In this document: positions 45,346 to 56,398 of the stretch, one piece after another | Numbering within the stretch: position 1 is the first letter of the stretch | Layout of the letters: each line of letters opens with the position of its first letter | Assembly: GCF_000143415.4 (NCBI RefSeq) | Contig: NW_003314310.1 | Location: 808,611 to 872,610 of the forward strand | Length of the DNA stretch: 64,000 bases | Source: Selaginella moellendorffii | Lineage: Eukaryota; Streptophyta; Lycopodiopsida; Selaginellales; Selaginellaceae | Direction: 5' to 3' | The notes under the pieces: model-generated | Told to the model about the DNA's origin: nothing | What the model saw: only the letters and a program-made list of their open reading frames with translations | Database searches by the model: none | Made by a program: the position numbers and the translations under genes

Positions 45346-46025
45346 CCAATGGAACTTTTTCTCTCTCTCTAGGACTTTGCTATATAAGAAGAATCTTTCC
45401 ATTCTTCTTGTCCAATTTTGAAGCTTGGCCCTGTCTATGACCCCTATATTCCATGAGTAGGATCTTTTGCTTAGTAGTCAACTAGTGTCAAAGAGGGAAT
45501 ATTGGTCGCTAATCCAGAATTAGATGGCTGTCTAGCATCACAACAGACCCTCCGAGATGATTTGGTATTCCTCATCTATAGCCTCTCGTTCGACTGGAGG
45601 CTCTAGCTCTGGAAGAGGTTCTGGATGTCGTTGCAGAAATCAGGACAAAACTCAGTTTCTTGAGCACCTACAACCCTTAGAGTGATGAATGCACCAACCA
45701 AACACTGGAGGTGCTACTTTGAGCATTTTGATTGGGCAGTTGGCAATTGTGGGCCAAGTGGCTGCCCAACACTCAACAATGCACTCAGCAATAGACATGG
45801 AACCATATACAGCGTTGTATGGTTGACTAATACCAACTCAATTCATGCTCCCAACTGATGTCAACCCCCAGAAGTAGTAGACTAAATCCAGGCGATCGCT
45901 AAGCAGGCTCAAAGCGGAATAGGAGAGGATGAAGTTCCTTGTAGACAAGAAAAGGTTATACAGAATGTTCTAGGTGGGGGGAGTGGGCATACATTTGATA
46001 TAAACTGGAATGCCACACTTTGGGT

Positions 46026-46200
46026 AGAAGAGAAATACCACACTCTAAGCTTCACCCCTACTTCCTTGGCTCATACAAAGTGGTCGCTTGCATCAATGAG
46101 GTGGATTTCCGCTTAACATTGCCACCAGGAGTCTGTATGCACAATGTCTTCCATGTTGGGGACTTCAAGCTCCACCATTGTCCACTCCCAAAAGGCACAA
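46026..46200 (+). pseudogene. Gypsy integrase C-terminal remnant
   Basis: KLHPYFLGSYKVVACINEVD, then FRLTLPPGVCMHNVFHVGDF, matches the C-terminal end of plant Ty3/gypsy integrase, just before the usual stop. It lies on the plus strand, opposite to the gag remnant beside it, so it belongs to another copy. Confidence 0.7.
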
Positions 46201-46319
46201 TACCAATATTTCTTCTTCTTCTCCTTCTCTCTTTTCTGCCATGTTCCTTCTTTCTCTCATTTCCTTTGTTTTTTTCATCCATTCCACTTGGGAGCTTGGT
46301 AAAGTCTCTATTAGAAGCT

Positions 46320-46560
46320 CTTGTACACCAGACTTAGTATTGGTCACTAAGTTCTTTATGGACATGCAAGTTCATAACAACAAGTCTACGGCCAACTTCC
46401 TCATCATTGACTATGTTGCTTTGGGAGCCTCTAGACAAGAGAAGTTAGTTATACTTGGCCTGCCATGGTTAGAAGTGGCACCTTGCTTGTTCAATTTTGA
46501 GAACTACTAGCTGTATATTGGGCAAGGAGCCAGCCAGGTAACAGTCCTCAATGTTAAAGG
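46320..46560 (+). pseudogene. Possible retropepsin remnant
   Basis: Contains FFMDMQVHNNKSTANFLII, then LVILGLPWLEVAPCLFNFEN, resembling the end of a gypsy protease (an LGxxWL-type motif). It lies downstream of an integrase tail in the same orientation, which would not be the order of one element, so a junction of two copies is likely. Confidence 0.45.
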
Positions 46561-49500
46561 ACAAGAACTAGCCTCTTAGGACATGGCTTAGATTGCACGA
46601 CCAGGCTCCTCTCCACAACAATTTAGTCCTTGCTCGTCATACACTGATATGGGGATAGAGTCTCAACCTTTGGGATGTAACATGGTCAACTTTTTCCATA
46701 TGGATTTGACAATAATGTTCCTCAACTTCCTCTTTATCCACTCTAAGTCTCACTCAGGCTCAAGGAGGCAAAGGATCTAGAAACAATTCTTGAGATTCCT
46801 AAAATGTCCAACTTAGAGGACAATATAGTTTAGTGGTGCCTTTGGAGAGAAATTTTTTTGCCACATATCATGATGAGGGGCCAAAAGAGGATTCTCTTAA
46901 GGACCTCCTCACACAGCCTTAGGCACTAGAGGTGGTTCTTCCCAGCTTCAACGTCAGACAGTTCTCTACTGGAGGGGGTGACTTGCACATAAATTTTCCA
47001 GTAGAAGCAATGGATCCTCAGCTTATGGATGACCAGGCTCAGTAAGACTAGGCAGAGATGCAGCTGTGGTCACCATTAAGGCCACTTTCACTTGAGCTTG
47101 AACCACTCGTATTTGTGTTGCTAAGGGAGTTTGCAGTTGTGAACTAGATATTTCTTCCTCTCTTGGAGCCCATATCCACCAGCAAACCTTGCCTTTACAC
47201 AACAATCTTAAAGGCATATGTATGTCACTTCCAGTGCCCACAAGCACACATTTGCAATAATTTAGAGACCATTTCTAGCCACAACTTTTTCTTTTGACCT
47301 TCTCCAAGCCTCTCCCTAGGCTGGAGAAACTCCTGAAGAGAGTTGGGCTGGCACTTGAGAAAAATTGTCACTGTCTAGAGAATCTACAAGCTTGTTGCAC
47401 TCATGCACTTGGTTTAGCTACAACGTCAGAGTGTTGTGGATCATGGTACATCACTCCAAACCTCTCCAACCATAGGATGCTAGCCATGGCACCACCCACA
47501 GGCGATTGTGGCATCTTCCACAAGCATTGATACTTCACTTGATTTTTGTGAGTGCTTTAGACTGAGTTTTTTTGCTTTGGAGGCATTTCCTTCCATACTC
47601 CAAGGGCCTAATCTATTTACTTAGTATCTACTTAATCTAATTACTTAGTATTTTAAAAGAAGAATATGAGTATTTTTTAGTTTCTTAAGTGTTGTATATA
47701 TACCTTATGAGTTTTTGGTTTTCTTAAGCAAAACCTGTAGGGATGGTAGTGGATATACCTAGAATATATTTGGATATTTAAGAATATTCTACCATCTAAT
47801 GATTGTTATTCATTTAGATTAATCTTGTATTTATACTTTATAAACATGTTTATAATTTATAAAATTTCCTAGTATTCTTTTTATTCTACCACCTAATGGT
47901 TAATATGCAATAAAATTAATCTTGATTTACAAATTATAAAGATGTTTATAATTATTGATTAATTGGATTATTCAAAAATACTAAATAACTATGACACTAC
48001 TATTAAGCAAGCATTGCTGCATACAATGCACAATTTTTTTTTAATTTATTGAGTATATATATAAGTTTTTTCTTAAAGTTTATCCCTGTAAAGTAGTTTT
48101 TAGGTTGAGTGAGGATTGCTGCTCATTTTCAGTGTCTCGGAAATGATTAAGTTTTTCTCAATGGTGCTGCTACACACACTTACCAGTTCCAGCCTTGTCA
48201 GATGCACCACGATCATTAGCTCATCCTCATTCGGAAGAAGAATTCTGTATGCCCATGAGGAAGATGGACTAGTAGGACTTTGGACAAGAGAGAGCAAGTA
48301 AGGATTCTTAGGATCAAGAAAACCATTACAATTGGTGAGGAGAAATGGGATGACCTTGTATCGTCCCACATCATACACTTGTGGCTTCAAGCTGGAGATA
48401 AGGATACATCTATATCACTTGGCAAATGAAATGGTGGATTGGTATGGCAGTCGAGACTATGAACACAAGATTCCATGGAGTCCATTCCTTTCCTAGAAAT
48501 CGTTCACTGGTGGGAGGTTTAGACCTGATAGTTTAGCTTGCCTCATGGCAGTCAAGAAGAAACAAGGCCAAACCTACATCCTCAAAGAACTTAAAAAACA
48601 TTTATAAGCTTGGATCCATCACTTGCTTGCACACGAGGTTGTGTTGGATGTCACCATGGAACTCTTATGGCTCTACCATATATAGATTCAGATGCCTAAC
48701 AGTTTATTATTATGTTAGGGTAAATGTTGGCTGCCATGGCACCTTTTTTTCTCAGTATTGCTGCCATGGCTGCCCTCTTTCCAAGCCAACAATTGAGATG
48801 CCATAGCTGGCTGTGGCTGGCCATAGCCATGGCCTTGCAAGCCATGGCACTGTTTAAGTGTTGTAGCACAACCCCAATGTTGGCATGCTTGTAAGTTTTC
48901 TTTTCTTCTCTTGCCATTTATTTTATTTTCTTTCATCTTATTTCTTACCAAGATGCCATGACTAGGTGAGAGATCCAAGCATGAGGTAAAACTTCAGTCA
49001 CAATGTCGGATCCAGCACAACCTTTTCCTGGCAAGCACAGAGGTTTGTTTCTTCTATGTTTATAGGTCATCTCTAAGTATCTCACTAACAAATAACCTCA
49101 TGTAAAAAGCTATGAAGTTGGACTGAATGCAATGCATCTAAAACTCATATGAGTATAGTAAAATAGTAAAACTAAATAAAAAACTTAAAGCAGTATCTCT
49201 AGTGTTTCTTTTCTCTTTCTTTTCTTTCTTCCAGCTTTCTATTTTGTTATAAATTATGTTTTCCTCTGGAGAACTAAGATCTTCCTTGAGTTCTGTTCTC
49301 AAGGTATTCATTCAGAAGGTCAAGTTTCTTCTATGTTTACTTCTTTGTCCCAGTTTTCTCCACATTACTTCATTCTACACATCATACTCTTAAATGTCAT
49401 CTATTCATAGTCACCATTCACTCACCTGTTCACCAGCTGCATCATTGTCTTTCAATTTTCTGCTTATATTCTATTCCATATCTCTCATACAATAATGGGG

Positions 49501-50205
49501 ATTCGACTACGTCATGTCCAGCACAGCATTACACAGTGGAAACATTATAAAACAGCACAAATACAAAGATATGGTGTAAACTATCTCAATGTAGTGATCT
49601 TTCTGCAAATTTCTAGACACTATAGCAGCTGATTTCTACAGCAGTTGGTGTTGGTTGGACCTGATCCTGACAGAATGCCAAGCACTTTTGATGGACAGAT
49701 GTTGTTGGTGAAACACACTCTCCACAACACCAAAAGTAGCAAATGCCACGTACTAGCTGCACATGTTTTTCTCTTCTATGACAATTATATGAATTGCAAA
49801 GACACTTAATAACCATCACATGCTAAAAGACCCCCACCACTATCCTCTCACACCATTTGGCCACCACTGTCATTCATCTCTTCATGCTGTCACAATTATT
49901 ACTTACAATCATCACTTCCATTTTCTTTGTTTGGGACTTTGAGGCTTACTTGGGAGAGTTTGGAATATTTCTTTTGAGGCAACAGCTCAATTTAGTCCTT
50001 GATATCCTTGGCTGCATCTTTACTTTTTGCCTCTCTTTACTTTCTTTGTGGTTGCCTGATCCTAAGAATTTTTTTATCCCAAAATATTCCACCATCTTTT
50101 ATCAAAGCCATGCTTGAGCATGAGAGAATAAAGATTGCATGAGCAGAAGAGAGTGTGAGAGAGGGTTGGGGCTAGAGCCCTAATACAACCACTAAGGGGA
50201 CTAAA
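46561..50205. other. Repeat-rich DNA without recognisable genes
   Basis: Short ORFs only. A GCCATGG-rich low-complexity patch lies at about 48730-48860. The rest is AT-rich and probably decayed retroelement sequence, but I cannot assign it. Confidence 0.35.
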
Positions 50206-50290
50206 ATTGATTACAAATGATGCATTTGAGAAAAAAAATGGGAAGGTATTACAAAAAAAGAGCACTTGGGTAGAGGCCATTTCTAGTTTC
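50206..50290 (+). pseudogene. Short fragment of ARID gene exon 1
   Basis: ATTACAAATGATGCATTTGA through GAGCACTTGGGTAGAGGCCA aligns with 52522-52605, the first codons of the intact ARID-ELM2 gene about 2.3 kb downstream. It is mutated and has no continuation. Confidence 0.75.
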
Positions 50291-50550
50291 AAGTAAGCAG
50301 CAAGAAATCTTACACTCTCTGTGAAATATGCTTTAAAACTATATTAGGCAAGTCCTAATGACTCCAAAATTTGCACTACTTCTAGCACCTTGGGGGGAAG
50401 CTATGTCCATCATGGCCCTAAGCATCCATCTCATATATTGGGAATCATAACTTTAGTCATGTTGTCATTCTGTTTAATTTTCCCACTATTACAGAATTTT
50501 TATTTAAAGTAACACTCGTCTCCAACAAATGCTAAAGTGAAAAAAGTGGA

Positions 50551-50745
50551 CAAGAGGGGCTAATAAAGGGAATCAGCAGTACCAACCTCTTGCCAACATG
50601 GCAGTAAAGAAAGAGTGTCCATAAGGATTGGCCGACAAGTATCTTTCAATACCCAAAGTCACATTCATGACACTCTCCCCCCTTAAGGAAGATTGATGTC
50701 CTCGTTGATGCATACCCGAAACAACTCCAAAAGTTAATAGAAAGC
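50551..50745 (-). mobile_element. LTR-end plus polypurine-tract fragment of the 14.5-kb family
   Basis: Matches about 16785-16975: the last part of the LTR (CCAAAGTCACATTCATGACA), then CTCTCCCCCC and AAGGAAGATTGATGTCCTCG. Both ends are truncated and no partner LTR is nearby. Confidence 0.8.
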
Positions 50746-52518
50746 ACACTAGAACTTATAGAAAATCCAAGGTGTTTGTATTCGTTCTCAAAGGTACCAC
50801 TGGTGACAAGAATGAAACATTTATAGCTAGAAAAATGAAAGTGTTTTTTTATCTCTTCCCATTCCTTGAGTCTTTATTTGGAATATAAATAAAAAATGAC
50901 ATTTCAAGATGGGAACATTCTTCTGAACAGACATATTGTCACTCCCCGCTACCAATGTAAGCAACTTGAAGTAAAAGAGAAAATCAAGCAAGCTATGTGC
51001 AATGAAATCTTCACTTCTTTTCCTTTTCTTGTTTCCTTCTATAACCACAACATCTGGATAGCTAAATTAGAACATCCAAACTATTAAAGTGCTAGAAAGT
51101 TCTTTACTAAAATTTCTTTCCTAATCTGAGAGCAAGCATTACTATGATGGATCATAGCTCAAAGATCAAAAACAGAGCTCTAGTGCTTTGTTTGTCACTG
51201 ATATGACAAGTCTTTACACTGAAGGTAGTAGCAAGCCTTTGAAAATCCTTGAACAAGACATTAAGCTTTGGTGCATTTACAAGTTTTTATTGAAAGAAGA
51301 TTGAGTTGCACTACTTTTATCTTTGGCAGCTTCATTGTGTTGTGGATTCTTGTAAGCTGCTTAATTAGTGGTAGCACTAGAAATAGCAGTGCAAGAATTG
51401 CTGGAAAAGAATGATGTAAACAGGTTAAATTTGTTCTAAGAAGAAAATTATACTTCGAGCTTTTGGTGATTGCATTGGAAAAGAAAAAATACATGATATA
51501 CTGTAAAAGCAATAGTTGTTCTTAGAGGCTTCATAATTTAGTGTTGGAGAGATTGGCTAGCTTGTCTCATCAACATATTCACAAGAAATCATGAATATAG
51601 TGTACAGCAAATCAATCAAGCTGCACTAATGCAAAGCTCAATCGCGTGGCCTCGTCAAAGGCAGTCATTGTGGAAGGCCAGGATATGGTAGTAAGAGTGC
51701 TGAAAAACATGACCAGAGCCAGGAAGAAAATATCCCATCATATAGGAAGGAAAAAAGAGCTCCCTTGGTTTCTTGGTCTCATTTCCAGGAGTCATACATT
51801 TGAATAAAAAAGCTTTTTCCATTTAGATTATTAATAGATTTCAGCAAAATTTGGTGGAAAAGTTTGGTCTCAAAACTAAAAACATGGCTGGAGAAGTGTA
51901 TGAATATATCTTATATAAAAGCATGGAGTGGGAAGGAAAAAGCTACTCAAAAAATTTACAAATATGCTCATCACAAGCAATCTCAGCAATTACACTTCTT
52001 TGTAAAGAAAGATGACAGATGCTTGTTTGTTGCATATAGAGCATCTCTAATTAGAGTATCCTTTGGCATTTATGGTTAATAATGCAAATTGGGTATAATT
52101 TTTGTAGAACTTGAAAATTGCACTTTAGATTCACCTTCAAAAACCCATTGCCCTCCAAGTCACTTAAATAAGAAGTGTGACTATATTGACAATGTTGGAC
52201 AAGAAAAATGGGCTTTCTATTGTGATGATGTTACAAGATTGGTCAGACCTACAAATATATCAATAGATTTAGTGATTTGTGTACAATTTGAAGTGGCTTT
52301 AGGTAAATTTTAGTGATGTTTGTGGAATTTAGAATGATTATGGATTCTTTTGATACTAGTTTATAAATTTGATTTGATGTGAAGAGGCAATATATCCAAA
52401 ATATATACTTCATAAGTGCAAGAGTCTTAGGCTCAAATCCTGCCAAGAATGAAATCACTTTGCAACTTTTGAGTATGTAAAACCCTAGAAGTGGGCTTTA
52501 GGGCTGCCAAGGGAAGCA
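50746..52518. other. AT-rich spacer before the ARID gene
   Basis: No recognised gene. A 71-codon plus-strand frame at 51864-52079 has no familiar features. The last 50 bp resemble the upstream flank of the decayed paralogue at 9940. Confidence 0.35.
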
Positions 52519-53765
52519 ATGGAAATTAGAAATGATGCATTTGAGAAGAAGGTTGAGTGGGCATTACAAGCTAGAAGAGCACTTGGGCAGAGGCCACTTC
52601 CAGTATTCATAGCAGGTAATAAGGTGAACCTTGCACTCTTGCTAGACAAGGTGAAAGAGTCAGGTGGGTACTCTAAAACTAGTGGGTCTAGAAAGTGGGG
52701 GGATGTGGCAGCCTCAATAGGGTTGCCACCACATTGTGGGCCTAGTGTCAAGTTAGTCTATCTGAAGTACCTCAAGGCTTTTGAGAGTGGCAGGGTCTTT
52801 GGTGCTGGTGCTACATCTGCAAATGTCACCAAAGCCAGTGTTGATCCAAATGAAAAGCCTTCAATCCACTCTCATGTCAAAGAGGCCCTAAAGCCTCCAA
52901 TTCACTCTCATGTCAAAGAGGCCCTGGCCCATTTGAGGAAGCTGGCTCTGGATCCAGGAAATGCAGCCCTCCGTGAAGGGGACAGTGGGAAATTCCAAGC
53001 TACAATCAGGGCATTCTTGGGTCGCCTCCAGAGGCAAGACAACCACCAAAAGGTACAATTAATCAATCCAATGGTTTATGTCATTTAATAACTAACTGAC
53101 GTCTTCGTATGTATTTTTACGTACAGAGATACGATAACACTAGAGCACGACGACCTTCCAAGTATAGCCTTCGCTCTCTCACACCTCGACCCAAACCTCA
53201 GCCTCCAAGTTCCTCGGAGCCTGAGAGCGTTCCAATCGGACCAAGCTTTCAAGCCAAAGTTCCCTCCACCGTGGCTCTCCATGCCGACGACGATGACTCA
53301 AAGCTCTTTCTAGGAAGAGTGGTCTGGTCCAAAAGGGTGGCGAGAAACCGAAGCCATACCGCTAGTACGTGCTTCAGCGCGGACGATAGCGCGGAAGACT
53401 CTGTGAAGCTACACGTCAACGAGCAACGCAGGAAGCTCAAGCTGGAGCTGGGAGAGGACGTCTTCCGCGAGTGGGGGTTTCACTCAATGGGGGAGAGCTT
53501 AATCAAGTCGGCCAAGTGGAGCAGGCAAGAGCAAGCTGAGTTTGCGGCGATCGTGAGAAGCTGCCGCGGGGACAAGGAGGAGAAGCTTTGGCCGGACCTC
53601 CAAGCTTCCTTCGCGGGAAGGAGGAGCCGGGAGGAGCTGGTAAGCTACTACTTTAACGTCTACGTGCTGAGAAAGAGAGCTCTCCAAAACAGAAGCTACG
53701 CACCTGACAGTGAGAAGTTTGATACTGACGAGGAGGACGACGACTTACCAGGCTTGATGATCTGA
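52519..53765 (+). CDS. ARID-ELM2-SANT-like nuclear protein
   Basis: Two exons, 52519-53052 and 53127-53765, joined by a 74-bp phase-0 intron, give 390 residues. The N-terminal third fits an ARID DNA-binding domain (NKVNLALLLDKVKESGGYSK, WGDVAASIGLPP, KLVYLKYLKAFE). The second exon has an ELM2-like stretch (VPIGPSFQAKVPSTVA, LFLGRVVWSKR, LHVNEQRRKLKLELGEDVF) followed by a SANT-like region (KWSRQEQAEFAAIVRSC, then SREELVSYYFNVYVLRKR). This matches plant ARID-ELM2 proteins, which act in chromatin regulation. A 12-residue unit, IHSHVKEAL with its flanks, is duplicated in tandem at about residues 115-138. The acidic C-terminus (DEEDDD) is close to the stop. Decayed relatives lie at 9940-11052 and 50206-50290. 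Expression is not shown by the sequence. Confidence 0.85.
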
Positions 53766-53906
53766 CTTGATGACAGCTTCTTCACTTCAGGCATGTTTTT
53801 GGACTCGCGCTCCTTGAAGCGATTCTCAGACTTATCTAAGAGGTGAAGCCAACATCCAACCAGTGTCATCAGGAAAAATGGCGGTAGAAGAAACTCCCTT
53901 TTTTCT

Positions 53907-56300
53907 TTAGCTTGTACTGAGAGCTACTTTAGCTTTGGCGGATTGCTGTACAACCTGCTCTTCGGCCCATTTCACGAGTGTCCTTCGCCGCTTTGCAGCC
54001 GACTCCATGTACTCTTGAACAGGAGGAAGTTCGTGCGTGGGTGGATTTCCAACGAGTCCCTTGATTAGCTGCAGGAATCCAAGACGTAAGATCTTTCCTA
54101 ATAATAAAAATGAAATTCACCTTAGAAGCCCACTTTCGTTCTGCTTGTTGACAAACGTCACGAAGATCGCGACCTGACATCCTGGATGGAGAAAAGTTCA
54201 AAACCAGTACTCATAAAAGAGTGCATTGTACCCTTCACTTGTGGCTGCAACAGAGGACAATTCCTTCCGGCTTAAGTGCCTCGCATACTGTGCTACAATT
54301 TCCTCTCTTGTTTGTAAATCAGGCAAATCGAAAGTGATTGAAGCATCGAACCGGCTGCCAAAAAACGGTAAGACTCCGACTGATTCAAAACTTGGAAGCG
54401 GACCTGAGCAGCGCCGGATCAAGATCTTGCTTCCGATTTGTTGCCGCGATGACAACAATCCGTTTATCTTGCTCGAATCCATCCATCTTCTCCCGAGTAA
54501 GATAACCAGTCTAAATACCGGGAAAGCTAGACGAAAAAAATCTTGTACCTGTCTCAAGAGGACTGACAGCATTCTTCTGGTGGCTTCGTGCATATCACTA
54601 TCTCGGCTCGTTGCCAACGAATCAATCTGTAAGGTCCATTGCTGAAATATGGATTAAACAAAAAAGCTCGATATACCTCATCCAGAAACACAATTGCGCC
54701 ATCCGGGAAATCATTTCCCGCATTAAACACGGAAGAAAGCAAGCGTTCGCTCTCTCCATAATATTTGGATGTCACAACTTCCAGAGGCACATACAACAAA
54801 GGAACACCCTGTTTTTGGCATTACAATCCAGTCAGCGAACAAGAAAACAAGGTTATTGAAGACATGACACATACCGCTTGACTGGCTATAACTCTCGCAC
54901 ATGAAGTCTTTCCACAACCTGTGTAAACGGAAAGAATGAGAAGGTCCGCTTCAGTTTCTAAAACCTACCTGGAGGTCCTTCAAACAAGATTGCGCGTGGT
55001 CTATTAGACTCAAACTTTTCCTTAGTTCCTCTTGCAATACTGTCATAAACTTCTGGACGTTTTAGAGCTAGGAGGACGTTATCTTCTATCTCCCTGTATC
55101 ACACACGTAAGCTGGATAACAACAAAGTAAAAAAAAAGAGTACCTCTTTTGCTCGTGATATCCTGCAATACTTTGCCACGTGAGACCTTCCGCCTCAGTC
55201 TCGCCACTCTCCATGTCAAGGCCATAGACCTTAACTCCAAGCTTATCCAAAGCGTCTAAAGCTCGCTTAACTTTTCTTCCATTCACTTCTCCCTTAAAAA
55301 TTCTCACTTTTGGCGCTGGCTCTACATTGATACCGGCAGCTGTGCGTACAGTACTTATCACCGTGTCAAGCTCCGCCGAACTCAGTTTCCCCTTTCTTAA
55401 AAACTCTATTTCCTGCAACTGCACGCACTCATCAAGTTCTCATCTAAAAGCAAACAAACGTACCGACGATTTCTCCCCTATGAGAGGTTCGAAGATGACA
55501 ACGCAAAGCCTGTCCGTAGAAACTTTGTCGCTGTTTCGATCAGGATGGGAAACTACCAACTGTCGAGCAACTGCACTGATTCAGAACAAACGAAGAGATC
55601 AAATCGCCGCAACTCTGTCTCTACACTACCTGCTGGAAGCTCTCACGGCCAGATCCACATCACCACCAAGATGAGAAACCAGATCAACGACAAGCCGGTA
55701 AGTGTCGCAAGTTGGAGGCACGGGAAACCTGACCGCAACCTGTTAGTTACAATGAAGTAACAATTAAAAGACCATAGAAAGGGAAAGATGCATTCGTGGT
55801 ACCTGCTGCCCTCTAGAAACGACGGTAATAGGAGGAAGAGCGTGCATTTTCAAGGGTCGCAATCGTTCCCGCAATCCTTCGCGAACTTCCTCCAGTGTCT
55901 TCTCCATATCGTCCGAAGAAGTCGAGTTTCCTCCCGATACTTTGCTCGAGAAGAATCCTCCGGACTAGACAAAAGAGAAAAATCCAATCAAAACATCTTC
56001 ATGCAAGCTCACAATCACACTCACAACTTTGCTGTCGCTAAATGCCGGTTGCGAGTACAGGGCAGCAGCTCCAAACAGGATTCCCACCGAGAGAGTCCCC
56101 CAGCTGCCGCCGGGAGAGGAATCGGCGGCTTCGCTCCCTCCAGCGAAGCCTCGGGCGCCATGGCCGATTTGCGAGCATCCTGCAATAGCGCGCGCGATCG
56201 TGAGTTCTAGAGAATCGCCAGCAGCTAGAATCTTACCGACGAGCGTCGCGCGAAGCGCCGATGCCGCGCGGCCGCTACGAATCCCGCGGACAAGCATCAT
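53907..56300 (-). CDS. AAA+ ATPase, organelle-targeted type
   Basis: Fourteen exons on the minus strand: 56237-56300, 56025-56179, 55803-55964, 55630-55739, 55464-55575, 55144-55418, 54969-55093, 54875-54918, 54677-54808, 54549-54626, 54404-54510, 54232-54354, 54121-54181 and 53907-54068. They join in frame to 569 residues. The Arg/Ala-rich start (MMLVRGIRSGRAASALRATL) suggests mitochondrial or plastid import. One AAA module: Walker A GPPGCGKTS (about 332-340, split between exons 7 and 8), pore-type KYYGESE, Walker B IVFLDE (about 388-393), sensor 1 IAATNR (about 440-445), LLSRFD, and MSGRDLRDVCQQAER near the C-terminus. It resembles an uncharacterised plant AAA family (At4g04180-like, from memory); the substrate is unknown. 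Exon 5 uses the acceptor CAG|TGCAG, because the next AG four bases on breaks the frame. Confidence 0.88.
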
Positions 56301-56398
56301 CGCGCATTAAGCCCTAATTCCCATACTGCAAGAAACGTCACATTAAAAGGTCATTGAAAGATTCTTTTTGAGCTGGACCTGGAGAATATTCCCAATGC
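56301..56398. promoter_or_regulatory. 98-bp divergent (bidirectional) promoter region
   Basis: Start codons of the AAA gene (-) and the PPR gene (+) lie only 98 bp apart, so both 5' UTRs and promoters must share or overlap this stretch. No clear TATA box was seen. Confidence 0.6.

Noticed and set aside
48730-48860. Array of GCCATGGC-like words
   Set aside because: Spacing is irregular, with no conserved unit. Low-complexity DNA only, not a CRISPR or regulatory array.
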